A stretch of 64,000 nucleotides of DNA from Adineta ricciae. Its lineage: Eukaryota > Rotifera > Eurotatoria > Adinetida > Adinetidae. Numbering within the stretch: position 1 is the first letter of the stretch; every line of letters begins with the position of its first letter. Of the stretch, positions 1 to 12,643 are shown piece after piece. The stretch is taken from assembly GCA_905250025.1 (NCBI GenBank), contig CAJNOJ010000248.1, forward strand, positions 88,266-152,265, read 5' to 3'. Below the pieces are notes generated by a model that searched no databases, was not told the DNA's origin, and saw nothing but the letters and a program-made list of their open reading frames with translations. Both the position numbers and the translations under genes were made by a program.

Positions 1-426
1 TTTTTACTTTCGAGAGAGGCATGGTTGTTCTTACATCCGATTTATTTCGTAAATGCATAGGAGCTCAATGTATTTTTCTTTATTTTGTCGCTCGACAAGA
101 ACGAAAACAATCTGTCGATAGGCAATAATGATCATTTTATTTTCTTGTCGATGAGGATACCACTCACTGAATATTATCATTATGCAAAAATAAATGAATA
201 AAAAGTATACTCCATGTGCTCTTTTCTACTTGACTGCTCCGCGAACTAGTCATCCAGATGACGCATTGAAAAGAGACGATAAAATATATACGATCGAAAG
301 CCATCAGTTCATATCTATATTACATACATGCAGATGAGTAGTATTTCAGTCGGTGATGCTACTCGCTCACTCGACGGGTTAGCTGTTGTGGAGAAGCCTT
401 CTTCTGAAATAGTGGGAAGAGGTGTA

Positions 427-2288
427 ATGAACTACGATGAAGATACAATAATCGCTTGTGCACAAAAATCGTAGGTCTAATCCTTTAGGTCGCATACATT
501 TTGTCTGGTATTTTCTTCTCAGAAAACCTTGTTTCAAACCACTGACGAATTCAACGGTCGGTATCATTGGATATTGTATGTTTACATGCGTTGTAATCGT
601 CGTCGGTGTTCTGATAGTTTATTATACAACACCAGAACCAGCAGGTACATTTTTCTTACACTCAAAACAGCTATAACGTCGAATCTTTTTTTTTCTTCAG
701 TAAACACATGTGGAATGACTTTTGCAGCAACAGATCAGAATCCTATCGAATATGATAATGGACCCCGTTCAATCGTTGCTGCTGATCTCAATTCGGATAC
801 NTAACGACGTATGCGACTGGTTCCGGGCCATGGAGTGTAGCTACTGGTAATCTTAACAATGATACTTATCTAGACGTCGTTGTCACAAATGCGAATACTG
901 ATAGTAATGGCAATTCTATTAGTATTTATTTCGGACAGGGCGATGGCACTTTCAGAAATCAAACAAAATATTCGACTAGCAACAGTCCACAGTCTGTGTT
1001 TATTGCTGATATGGATAAAAACAACCAATCAGACATCATTGTTGCTAATCGTCGTAATAATTATATAAATGTTTTCCTCGGCTCGGGTACCGGAACCTTC
1101 GGGAGTTACAGATTGAGTTTCAATAAATATAATCTAACATCTGAGGCTGTCGGCGATTTTAATAATGATAGTAACATGGATATAGTCGTTGGCAGAGATA
1201 CCTCGAATAATCTGGATGTTTATTTCGGCTACAGTAACGGAGTTTTCGCTAACCAGACGACCTATTCCACCGACGGTCCAGCATCATTTATCGTTGTTAA
1301 CGATGTCAACCATGACAATCAACTGGATATTGTTGCTACTACGGCGAATAATACCGTGAACGTTTTTCTCTGCTCTAATAACGGAAAGTTTGCCAATGCT
1401 ACTATATTTGCCGTTGGTAATCTGCCACAATCGCTAGCGATTACTGATTTCAATAGAGATCAACATATGGACATTATTACTACCAATACGGGCAGCAACG
1501 ATATAAGTGTTTTATTAGGAGATGGCACTGGATGGTTTCGACCTCAACAGAGATATAAGACAGGATCGACACCTTTTTCTGTCGCAGCGGCAGATTTCAA
1601 TAACGATGATTTACCTGATGTAATTGTGTCGAATCCAGGTGAAAACAATATTATGGTGCTCTTAGGTACCACCAATAAAAATTTTGATCGAAAAACAACA
1701 CTCACAACTGGCCAAGGTTCTCGACCACGATCTTTAGTTGTTGCTGACTTAAACAACGATGGTCAAATGGACATCGGTAGCGCCAATTCGGGCACTGATT
1801 GTATCAGTATTTTTTTCGGGTCTGGTAGTATGACTTTCACGAACCAATCGATATACTCGACTGGTGCAGATTCATCGCCCTACTCGATAGCAGCCGGTGA
1901 TTTCGATAGAAATAATCAATCAGATATGGTAGTTGCCAATTATAAATCTGATACTATTGGCATTTTCCTTGGCTATAACAATGGTTCATTTACAAATCAA
2001 ACAACTTACTCAACAGGTTCATCTTCATCGCCTTATTTCGTAACTGTTGGCTTGTTCAATAATGATTCGATACTAGATATAGTTGTTGCTAATTATGGAA
2101 ACAATAAATTAGGAGTTTTTGTTGGACATGGTGATGGAACATTTGAAGATATGATACCTCTCCCGATGGAGTATGGATCTCATCCGTTTTCTGTAGTGAC
2201 TGGTGATTTTAACAATGATAAAAAAGTGGATTTTGCTGTTGGAAATAACGGCACAGACAGTCTGACAATACTTTTACGAACTTGTTAA
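427..2288 (+). CDS. FG-GAP/VCBS repeat membrane-anchored protein (gap inside)
   Basis: Exons read as 427-470, 523-644, 701-800 and, after an N at 801, about 804-2288. The introns at 471-522 (52 bp) and 645-700 (56 bp) are GT-AG and restore one frame. The ATG at 427 gives a short cytosolic N-terminus, then one hydrophobic segment (GYCMFTCVVIVVGVLIVYY), as in a type II anchor. The rest is about eleven repeats of roughly 45 residues carrying the FG-GAP signature: D-x-N-x-D loops such as DFNNDSNMDIVV followed by IxVFLGxGxGTF. These loops bind Ca2+ in integrin-alpha-type propellers. The frame changes across the N, so residues are missing there, probably part of one repeat. Likely an extracellular adhesion or recognition protein; the ligand is unknown. 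Bdelloids carry many such genes (family knowledge). Confidence 0.85.
801..801. other. Single N: assembly gap inside FG-GAP gene
   Basis: The reading frame before the N (codons from 703) and after it (codons from 804) differ, and a stop follows at once if the upstream frame is continued. The repeat on the upstream side stops after its Ca-loop and the downstream side resumes at the next blade, so a gap of unknown size is more likely than one unread base. Confidence 0.7.
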
Positions 2289-3597
2289 CTCGAAATTTCT
2301 TTTATATTTTTCGTTTGCTTGATTATATTTATGAAAAAGAAAGGTTTTGTTCTTGAGTTCAAACACTTCGGAAGTTTATGCTCGTCACTTACATCTACCA
2401 CGTAATCAACATTTATTCATTGATCGAGACATACAAAAACGTGGTAATCTCATAAGTGCGTCACAGAGAGAACGCCCTCACCCATTCACACTATTATTTA
2501 CGTTTCTACCTTGTTATTCATTCACGCTTACAGTTACCCAATGCTTTATCTCACAATTTTATTCTTTTCAAGCTTCAACAAATACTTTCTTCGGAAAAGT
2601 CTGCGATTTTAATTAATCGTTTATTCAAAAACATCACTTCACATAACACTGTTCTGAAGTTTTATTAGCACTTGATTGTGGCACTTTTCGAAGTTCGAAC
2701 GGTCCCTCATCATTGCATTTGTTAGTGTGAACTGCCCATTTTCCGATGAATAAACTTTTTTCTCTGCTCCATTCTAAATTAATTTTAACTTCATATCCGA
2801 AGTTCTCTTGTACATCACCAGTACCTCTATATACTTTTTAATTATATTCACAGTAGAGAATGTTAACGATAAAACAACTCACTTATCATTAAAGCCAAAG
2901 TAAGAATATTCTTCGACTTCACAGTCACAATTGTACTAACAGTTGATTCAATCGCTGCGTTAGAATTTTTCTAGATGTTCAACAGATTCTTGTTTGGAAA
3001 ATAATCGACAGTCGAGAAAGAAGTACCATCAGCTTTCGATCTTGTTTCTCGAAGTTCGACCAGTATGGGCACGCAACAGTTGCGAGCTGTTGAATCAAAA
3101 CGGGTGCAAGCATCATATGTGTTCTTTTCATTCAGAATTTAATATTTCGAAAGAAAAAAGTTACTGTTGCTATTTATATTATAAACGTTGGACAAGAAGA
3201 CGACGTTCTTTGCCATACTTCTCATTGGTGCTTGCGTTATCAGTGTGTCAACAACTTTGAGTGTTTTGGTGCCTATATTTATGATAGATTCTCACACGAT
3301 GAGTAAATGAATCAAAATGACCGTCTAGATCCCAACAGGGGGCTCATATAATTTTACGCTTTTTAGCGACAAGAACAAAGTCCACGACATCAAGTGAGTT
3401 CTATATTCAGAATGTCAATACAGAGTGTAAATCATAGTCTTATAGTCAAATCAATCGTCATGTTTTTTATATTTCTTTACCCTAACAAAGCAACTGGTCA
3501 ATTAACGATTTTACAGTGAACAAAAATGTGAAAAAATCTCACCGATTTTCATTTCAATCAATTTAAGTTTATTTACAAAATAAGATGATGAAATCAA
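2289..3597. other. Intergenic, no gene seen
   Basis: AT-rich sequence between the FG-GAP stop and the 3' end of the convergent exchanger gene. The short open frames have no recognisable domain, splice pattern or repeat. It probably holds both 3' UTRs. Confidence 0.5.
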
Positions 3598-6500
3598 CTA
3601 AGAAATGTGCATAGGGATATCACCTTCATTGTTAATATCTATTTCAGTTGGAATGAATTGTAGATTATTTAAATTTTCAATTGGACGTGTCATTGATCCT
3701 GAATGTCGTCGCGGGGTAAATTCGATCGAGTCACCTAAATATAACGGATAGAATGGTTCCACTAAATTCGTATCAGTATTCGCCATGGAAAATGGATTTC
3801 TATGATTTCTGGAGTTTAAGTAGCGTCGTTCATCTTCATCTGCCCATGTATAAGCGATACTCGATGAATTCAGTTCGCACATTATCGGAGAATGAAAAAT
3901 AATCAAATCCATTGATCGATATTCTGTTCGTTGATCATTGGTTGAATAACAAGAAATTGTTCCTGATAAGAGAAGTAGTCGTTGATTTGGTTCAAGTTTA
4001 ATCGTTACATTCGATTGATTTTTGTAAAATATCGCTTTCTCATTTAGGAAAGCTTTCAGTTGTGAATGATTTAATTGTACTAAACTTCGATAGTTATTTG
4101 TAATCACATGTGCGGTTATTTCATTATAGATCGAACGAGATATTTTCTCGTCAGATAATAAACTATGCAACACCGCTGCGTCAATCACAAATGTTTCCAC
4201 GAGTCCACAACTTGCATAATAAGTTCCATTCGATGAGGATTTGTTATTAAAAAAGGCATCAGCTCCGATAATATTTCCACATTTATAATAAGTAGTTGAT
4301 GTGCCATTTTTATGTTGAACAAGACCACGAATAATAAGATAAGCATTCGTAACTCTTTGATCTCTTTCTAAAAGATTGCTGTCGGGTTGAAACCATCGAT
4401 GTCGAGATTTGAATAATGTTTCCCATTGATCTATTTCGATCGATGAAAGTCCTCGAAAGTATCGAAGTAAATGAATTGCTTTTTCGAATCCTTTCTTTTG
4501 ATTTGTAAACACGCGGATCTTTCCATATTCGAGGTTGAATAATTTGTTCTCAATCAATTTCAATACGTGTGAATATTCATTATCTGCAAGAATACCTGTT
4601 TCATACAACTGAATAATCGCAATTGATTCATATTTCAGAAGCATCTGAGCACATCGTCGTGTCATTTGAACAATCCAACATAATCGATAGGATTGTTTCA
4701 AGTCCAAGAGAATATACATGGCATTGATTTGATACATCTTCACTTCGTCACAGATTTCATCCATGATTCGCTCGTTCAAATTACCCAGTTCGGGAAATTG
4801 TAAACGAATATTATCAAGTCGAGTTTTAGCAGAATGAAAACCTAAAGTACACAACGATTCTTCAGATACTTTAGAAAACATCTCAACTTACTCAAAGTCA
4901 ATTCGATCGTTTGGAAAATATGATCGAAGAATAATCCGTCTGTCCATTGATTAATACAACGAAAACGATCAAATTTGATGAGATATCGAAGAAAGATTGA
5001 TAATCGAAAATGTTCAAGAATGAGTTTCCAATGAAGTTCAAGTGAACATTTTTGTTTAGCTTGTTCGACTGATTTAATGAGAATATTGAGTGTTTTTCGA
5101 CGAATCATACCCAAATACCATTGTTTCTCATAATCAATCGCCATCGCCGTAAGGAAACGAGTGATTAATTCATTACGAATATTTTCACCATGGTGATTGG
5201 CATCTGTAATTGGTACAACGAAATCTTTTGTCTTGCCTACAGTGGGATTTGGTTGTGAATCATAATCCAAAGGTGTAGTTTGATTAGATGGTTGTGGAGC
5301 TGACATTGAGGAACTTTCCATTGTCACTCGTGACAATTGTTGATGGTAATTGGTGTGATTTTCTTCATCTAATTCTTCCAATAGTTTGTCAGGCAAGTAT
5401 TCGGTTAAGTTAGTCCAATCAACATCTGCGAACTTTTCGTCTTCTTTCATTTTCGTTAATTTCCACGATGTTTGTCGTCTGACATGTTCGAATGCTTGTA
5501 AAAGAACAATCTCACTTTCTTTTGTACCTAAAACAATACAATTTGAGTTTAGCTAAGTTCATCACTTGATCGAATTACCATGGTGTAAGCCTAAAATCTT
5601 CACTAAATATTTGCTACTTGTTCCATTAATAATCAAAGTCAATAACACAATCATTGAGATATGAAATAGAAAACGATGACGTGTGATTGTTTCGATTTCT
5701 GTATCTAGACTGACGATTAATACTAAGATAAGTGACATGCTACCACGTAAACCACTCCATGTTAGAATCACACAATCCTTCCATGATAAATGAACGCCTG
5801 AGCACTTCATTAATGGATATAATATGATAACTGTTACAAGACGTCCTACATGGATCATAATATACAAAACAACGGAGAATCCAAAGTCTTTCGCAGAAAT
5901 GTCAGTAGCAGTACCGATGAATAATCTAGCGAGAATAATACCAGTGACAGTAAAGATGAGAACATTGATAAAATAAGTAACGACTCTCCAAGCACTTGCC
6001 ATAGCAGGTTGAACATTGCTGCTGATACAGTATTTGTATTTGCTCATGTATAAGCCCATGAAAACAACAGCAAGGACGGCTGACACACCCAATTCCACAT
6101 CAGACACGTAGAATATCAAATATGCCAGAGCGAATGTAAATGCTATTTCGATTTCTAGTTCGTTATTGATTCTATTTAAGACAAATACACTTATTATTCC
6201 ACAAGCCAAACCGAACGCGGGACCACCTAAAGATTTCGATCTGGATCTTCATTACGTCTCTGTTTAACACTAACTTACCTATACTGTACTTGACAATGTC
6301 CACAACGATCTTTTTCGCACCATGATTGCCCGTGACAAGTATATCATGGAAGATGAGAAATATCACAAATGCTGAACCATCATTCAGCAATGATTCGGAG
6401 TCGATCAACGCAGCCAGAGATTTACTTGCACCAGAGTCATGCAGCAGAGCAACAACAGCGATTGGATCAGTGGCACTTAAGATACTTCCAAACATCAGAC

Positions 6501-6942
6501 CAACTAACCATGACCAACCGTATGGAAAGATATAGATTCCACATATGGCGATAACTCCAGTAGAAATAAACACGCCAGGACCAGCGAGAAGAATAGCTGA
6601 TAATAGTTGTTGTTTGATCACATGAAAGTGACCATTAAACGATGAATCGAATATTAACAGTGGTAAAAAGATGTAATACATCAAGTGAGGATTGATTTGA
6701 CTTAATTCGATTTCACCATACAAGAAATCATTACCTGGATCATTAACGCGTGCTGCAATAATACCAATGATAAAGCCAATGAGAAGAACAACAACCGTGA
6801 ATGGCAGTGGAATTTTATTTTTCAAAAACTTGGATAATATGATTTTGTATATACATGAGGATAAGACTGAAAATGAGAGAAATAAGATAACTGTGCTTGA
6901 TTTGGAGTCACTTTCGGAATGATTGTCGACTGTAGAATTCAT
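3598..6942 (-). CDS. Na+/H+ exchanger, SLC9C/SOS1-type, with cyclic-nucleotide-binding-like C-terminus
   Basis: Four exons: 6942-6279, 6226-5579, 5527-4892 and 4841-3598. Introns of 52, 51 and 50 bp, all phase 1, give a 1063-residue protein. Residues 15-430 are a multi-span antiporter domain with the family core ATDP (157-160) and the ND pair in SESLLNDGSAF (188-189), and later TWSGLRGSMSL, matching the conserved W-G-G-L-R-G region. Residues about 450-770 are hydrophilic or helical. Residues about 775-885 look like a cyclic-nucleotide-binding beta-roll (AYLIIRGLV, YKCGNIIGADAFF, LVETFVID) but lack the canonical phosphate-binding Arg motif. No four-helix voltage sensor is evident, unlike animal sperm NHE (SLC9C1), so the layout is nearer SOS1. 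It should exchange Na+ for H+ at the plasma membrane. Decayed fragments of this gene recur near 33 kb and 40 kb. Confidence 0.85.
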
Positions 6943-8838
6943 TTATTGAAATAATCTAAAAGATGTAAATATAGTTGTCAAAATATTTTACGATACCTGT
7001 GCAGAGAATTTTCTTGGAAAGAAAAATGTTGATTTGTTATATGTTACGACGTCAGTGTCATGAAACATGTATGCAAAATAATGACGCGATCTTTCGTGTT
7101 TATACTGTTTAAAAGCTTACTTATCTTTATGTTTTAAGTTGATCTTGAGTTCGACGGGACTATATTTTGTTCTCATACTGGTTGTATCAACATATTTTCT
7201 GTCGCTCAGATCGGCGCGTAGCATGAGATAAAATTGTGAAGGGAATTGGTAATAGGATGCAGTTAATCACATTGATCTGACCGGCTAAGTACTCAGTTAG
7301 TCAAGCGGTTGCCTTCGATTTGCCGTCGGCTTCAATGTAGCTTGTAGAGTATAGATTCCTAAAGATTTAGTTGGAGTTTATATAAAGAAACATAATGGTG
7401 ACAATGATGTCAAATGTATAGAAAAATATAAAGAAATGTATTCGAAAACAAAAGAAAACATTGATTACTATCGCAAATGAAAGACCCAGTGATTCTAATG
7501 AAATAGAATTTTTTTTGTATAGATCTACATTTGCAACTCGTCATTGTCGACAAGAGAATCAGCAAAAAATAATTCGGTGCAAATAGAAATTACTCAGTAA
7601 TGATATCTCGAAAATATCGACGCGAATAAATGTCTCATAAAATTCAACGAAAAAAATAGTTTACTCACTGATCCATGACAAATAAAAAAAAACCTATATA
7701 CATTGAATGCACATTAAGGTGTCGAAAAAGCGAGGGACCGCAAGAAAAAATGTACACGTGATCTGAATTTTTTGTCATAGTATTTGTCTTTGTGCTAAGG
7801 CGTTGCTTGTAATGTTTTGTTTGTTTAACCTGCAGGTAATCGAAACGCAAAGATGTGAACAGCAAAGATATCAAAAATGATAATTGTAACAAAAATTCAA
7901 ATAACTATCTGTGCCTTTCAGCATGATGACATCATTCGCACATTAGTGATATAAAAAGACACATAGTGGAACAACCTAAGTTTACTAATCCTATGACTGG
8001 ATTTGATATGTGCATAGTGCTATAGCACAATATAGATGAAAAACAGTGGTCATTAAATTTTCAACAGTTGACAAGTATTTTTTGATGCATATCCACGATC
8101 ATTATGGACGATGCGGTATACTTCCGTTAGCCAACGGTAACAGGAAGCGTTCCGAAGATAATTTTAGCATTGTAAGATGTTTTTCTTCAGAGTCTTTGCG
8201 AATTTTTACAGAAGTTGAAGATAATCTGTAAAACTAACAAGCGAAAAGAGAACGAAATTTCTAGAAACTGGCACAGGATTATATTTTAGATATCCTCTTA
8301 TTCGTCACACCTCTGAGTGAAATATTTAGTTTGGAATACTCAATTATCCTTCGCCAAATCTAACGAAAGGTAATCAAAGTCAAGCAATTCGAACCGGCAT
8401 TATTTTTCAAATGATATAAAACCTCGGTCATAGTCTATTACCGAGTAAGCTATATCTGCAGGAATTCAAACAGTTATGTATATGCTTGAGTTGTGCGATA
8501 AATGAAAATGTTTATACGTGTTTGATGTGTACATCTATGAACTTGCAATTATGTTGAATATATTAGAATGCATCGGGATTCAATTGAGAAGATTTGTATA
8601 GTATTGGTCACGTGCGACAGAGCGCTGAAAGTGTTCCGGAACTGCATATCGATGGATTTTACTCAGATATTTATTCGGAAATTCCTTCCCATTGTGCCGC
8701 ATCTGATTCTGTTAGTTTCACTTAGAAATCATTGAAGTAAATCTAAAGAATTGTGATACTTCCCTATACAAATCATGTTTCCTTATTCATCATTTTATTA
8801 TAATTAAAATTGAGACAAAAGTATGAGCATTGCGAAAG
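6943..8838. other. Intergenic, no gene seen
   Basis: About 1.9 kb of AT-rich DNA between the start of the exchanger gene and the end of the GPCR gene. Short open frames near 7.7 and 8.1 kb have no homology that I recognise. It presumably contains the exchanger promoter near 6.95-7.15 kb, but no motif stands out. Confidence 0.5.
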
Positions 8839-9795
8839 TCATTCGGCAGTATTAACTATCGCAACTGTCCGATGACCTATTGGTGATACTCGATTACTAC
8901 GAACACATCTTCGTAATGAACAAAACTGAAACACCCGTTGCAGTTTACTACGAAGTTCAGGTAATGCAATAACACAAACAAAGGGGTTGAGTAGAGTTGT
9001 GAAATACGAGCAGTAATAACTTATGTTATAAAAATCATAGGCAGATGGATCGAGCATTCCAACTGTATCCATAGTGTACAAAACCATTGATGGAAATACA
9101 ATAATCAGATATATACCAGTGATCGATACCAATTGAACAGTCATTTTCCGATAGTTTTTCCATTGCATTCTTTGGCTAACACGATACTTACTATACCAAA
9201 CCCTTGCCAAAAGTGCTAGACTAAAGATAGCAATCATACATATTGGCACGACATTATGTGCAAGACTATCCCATATACTAAGAGCGCCAATATTGCCTGC
9301 ACATGTTGCAACTCCACAATCTACTTGCGTATGGTCCAGAATAGGTTCACAAGGTAGAATAAAATAGATGATGGCGTAATACACAAAAGGGTAAATTGTA
9401 ACCATGAATATCGGTAAATAGTGTAGAAAGAAATGTGCTTTTCGTGTTCTAAGCAGATTGTAATGAAAGACGAGAACATGTCGTTCTATTGCACCCCAAG
9501 CTACAAGTAGGGTAATGACTACATACACAGCATAATCAATATATGTCCACGTAAAGCAAAATACACGTGTGAATACTGAAACATGGCCAGTTCGGTAAAA
9601 ATCGATAAACCAAATTAAGTCCGTCAGATTGAGAAAAGTGCCAAAGGCGAGAATGAGAATAATAAAATGATTATGTAGAGCATTTCGAAGTATACGATCG
9701 ACAAGAAAATGATAAAGACAGAAGAGAGAACATAGAACAGATGGAATAAGAAAAATGAGATACAACCAAAAACAAACTGGATATGGAATAGACAT
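8839..9795 (-). CDS. Rhodopsin-like GPCR, bdelloid-expanded family (copy 1)
   Basis: Single exon of 318 residues from the ATG at 9795 (the open frame runs a little further upstream but without ATG). Seven hydrophobic segments are visible. The cytosolic end of TM3 reads AWGAIERHVLVFH, so ERH replaces DRY. A disulphide-type Cys follows in the second extracellular loop (DCGV), TM6 reads IYLIIVFPSMVLY, and a TM7-like stretch (YFTTLLNPFVCVIALPELRSKL) leads into a basic tail. By eye it shares about two-thirds of residues with the GPCR copies at 37.3 and 44.6 kb. The ligand is unknown; as an orphan class-A-like receptor it would signal through G proteins at the surface. Confidence 0.8.
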   Translation of the reverse strand: MSIPYPVCFWLYLIFLIPSVLCSLFCLYHFLVDRILRNALHNHFIILILAFGTFLNLTDLIWFIDFYRTGHVSVFTRVFCFTWTYIDYAVYVVITLLVAWGAIERHVLVFHYNLLRTRKAHFFLHYLPIFMVTIYPFVYYAIIYFILPCEPILDHTQVDCGVATCAGNIGALSIWDSLAHNVVPICMIAIFSLALLARVWYSKYRVSQRMQWKNYRKMTVQLVSITGIYLIIVFPSMVLYTMDTVGMLDPSAYDFYNISYYCSYFTTLLNPFVCVIALPELRSKLQRVFQFCSLRRCVRSNRVSPIGHRTVAIVNTAE

Positions 9796-11730
9796 GTTCA
9801 AATGCAATTATTACTGTAACTGTAGTAAATCTAGAAAAAAAGTATATGTGTATCACATCTCTCATATGTCAATTACTGAATGAGGTTGAGCATGAAAGCT
9901 TATGATATTTTCTCAACCATCTCCATGATATGACATGACAAAAGGACTAATTAATCGAGGGATTTTTATTTATTCTACGTTATCTCTCGTCTATGTCATT
10001 GCGTGAAAGGTTATAACGAAGGTTGAAAAGAATATTCAATATAAAAGATTCGTTTTGAATCGCAATTTCAAGTATTATAGAATACGAATTGATTAAATAT
10101 GGATCTTTATTGTGTTTGCAGCACCATAGGAACACAATGCATTCATTCATCCATTTTTCAGTGAGTATTTTAATATGCTTTGGTTTAACATGATCTAGCA
10201 TTGATTCAATGTGTTAAATAATGCCACATTTTCATTTGCGTTGATTACTCTTGACTTGTTGTTAATGAATAATAACGTAAGAAGCATCATCACGAATACA
10301 CATCGTCATCAAAAGTCAACTTAATGACCTTGCGGCATTACTTTTCTCTACGTGAAATATTTTGATAATTCACAGATGATTCTGTGTTTTCGAACTAGAA
10401 GCAACGTAAATGTAGGGTGAGGGTGAGTGAAATTTCACTCGCACGGTTCTGCGACATAAAATGTATTCAAATTTTGCATGGAACTTCCGCTACTCTTGGA
10501 TAACGTGGATAGAGCGCTGGCAGACTAGGAAGAATATGGGTGTGGGAAACCTGGTTAAAACTGTTTCCAAGTGATTTTCATGAGAGGTAACACCACCAAA
10601 CATTCAACTCTCGAGGCTGATTGTCAGCCGATGGACTTAAGTGAAACTCAGTCAAATCATTTTTGCGAGGGTACTACTAGAATCTATTAGTGGCCGCCAT
10701 TCGTTCATGTATACAATAATTTCTGAAAGGTTAATGTGATGATGGAGAAATTCTCCCTGGTGATGTATTGTTACATCAAAATCTCGCTGGAGGTCGAAGA
10801 TGAGACTTATTGAACGAGTGATTCGTGTGTTAATAAAAAAAGAGTATTGATATTTCCATATAGCCCCCTTTGTCTTGTATCTGATACATTTTTTACAGTA
10901 CATCTAACTTTCGGACAAACTCAAAGTTTCTGCATTTATTTATTTCGTCGAAATATATTCCAGCTTCAAAGGAAAAAATGTCATTCGAAGTGAATCCCTC
11001 TCATGACTGACTATAAGACATTACTCCTAAATTAGAAGAAAGGTCACCGATACATAGACCATCATAAACCTGCTTTGACTTCGAATAAAATCAATCAAAC
11101 CTGAATAACATTTTCTTTGGTTATAATTGTTCTTTTTAATATTTGCAGAAAAATTTTATATAGTAATATTGTATTCGCAGGCTTTTTTTCTTTTGTCAAT
11201 GTGCCCGCATTATCAGGAACTACTATTGATGAAATATAAGTAAACATTTTTTACGGTGAACGAAAAGAAAGACGAAATCATTTTGTATTGACTGTGGTGA
11301 AAATAATCCGTGTGCATAACATTCAGCTCGATAATCGATTTAAAACGGTAATTCTTTTAGACGATGTTCTTCTCAATCTGTTATCGTTTCTCTCGTAGAG
11401 ACCACAAGTTCAAACACAACAGTTGAAAACCGAAAATAATGTAAATGATGGCTTTTATTGAACATATCTTTCTGATGCATCATACAGAAGCTCATCGTTC
11501 AGCGACCTTGTCGTATCTTTCTACAAATATATACAAGCCAAGTAATACTGATGCGAAGAATTTGTTGATTGGATGAAAAATAATATCTCGTTTATATTAG
11601 CACACTCCATTTAACATAAATCGAATGAGAGGGCCATCGAATAAATCCGGAAATAATCGTCGACGAAAGTACTACTTTGATTTTTCATAGTAAATCTTTT
11701 CAACATCAATGATACCCTTGCAGCTGTGGG
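9796..11730. other. Intergenic, only short palindromes
   Basis: Nearly 2 kb without a supported gene. It contains a perfect 16-nt palindrome (GAGTGAAATTTCACTC, 10425-10440) beside a GGGTGAGGGTGAG tract. A stretch at about 10506-10575 vaguely recalls tRNA box A/box B but does not fold as a tRNA. Confidence 0.5.
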
Positions 11731-12520
11731 ATGTTACCCTGGATAGAACTGTGTTGGTACTGTGTGGCATGTATTGTTCTAGTACTTATCGAAGTAATCA
11801 TTGTGATTGATATTCTTGTTAGCAGAAATAAATCTGGAAGTAAGTGTTTGCTTAGCGAAATCAACAGGTTTACAGAAAGTTGCCTCTTCTAGCGACGATA
11901 TCTACTATAACAACAACATGTACGTTGTCCCTTTGCCATTTCGCATACAGTTGTCTCACATGGAGATTAAACTTTTTTGTATTTAATGCAGATGCTAAAA
12001 CTAGTGCTTGTGTAACAGGTGCTGGAATTGCAATGGTTCAATTACACAAGTGTATTATAACAGCACGGAAACTGATCAAACAGCATCGACTCCGGGTCCG
12101 TCGTAAATCAAATCATCATGTTAACTGTGCCACAAAATACTGTTTCGTTTTCTTTCATAGTAATCGTGGAAACCGTCACTTTCATGTGGCAATATGTCAA
12201 CAGGACACCATCAATAAATCCTGTTGTTATCGATAATCAAACAGTATCCTATAATTTTTCAGTATGGCTCGGCGGATACAAGTCAAATGACGATAATGCT
12301 AGAGTTGCATTGTCATTTTTTAAATCAATTCAACGTACAAGTGGGAACAACTATTACTCTTTGGGCCAGTTCTCGCCGTAGATTATAACTATGTAATATT
12401 ATTACTGACGAATGATGGTGATGACGATAGTATGGCACTTTGTTTCAACCACTTAAAGACTCGCGAATCCGTCCTTGTGATGTTTTCAGAGAAAACTGAC
12501 ATTATTTCTTTTCACTTGAA
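11731..12520 (+). pseudogene. Decayed membrane-anchored extracellular protein gene
   Basis: An ATG at 11731 opens a convincing signal-anchor exon (MLPWIELCWYCVACIVLVLI onward) ending at a donor near 11840. Downstream, pieces in different frames belong to one extracellular domain: a stretch reading GSITQVYYNSTETDQTASTP before a TAA, then VTFMWQYVNRTPSINPVVID leading into SVWLGGYKSNDDNARVALSF at about 12.17-12.33 kb, then a tail near 12.40-12.46 kb. I recognise this only as a sugar-binding-like module common in rotifer surface proteins. In-frame stops and frame changes between pieces that short introns do not explain suggest a pseudogene. An unusual exon structure is the alternative. Confidence 0.5.
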
Positions 12521-12643
12521 GTTTTTTATTACCCATTGATTTGCGTTTATTTTATATTGACAAAAGAAAAGGTCTTATCTTCGAAAGCAAATTTGAATAC
12601 ATGAAGTCACATTTCATTCATCGATTATAACAAAAGCGTCCTG

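Noticed and set aside
2347-3260. Short plus-strand frames after the FG-GAP gene
   Set aside because: No continuation of repeats, no splice sites and unusual residue composition.
7280-7345. Possible tRNA-Leu/Ser-like text (GTTAGTCAAGCGGTTGCC)
   Set aside because: No matching T-arm or acceptor stem; likely chance.
10506-10575. tRNA-like stretch (TGGATAGAGCGCTGG followed by GGTTAAAACTG)
   Set aside because: Box B is poor and no acceptor stem or anticodon arm can be drawn.
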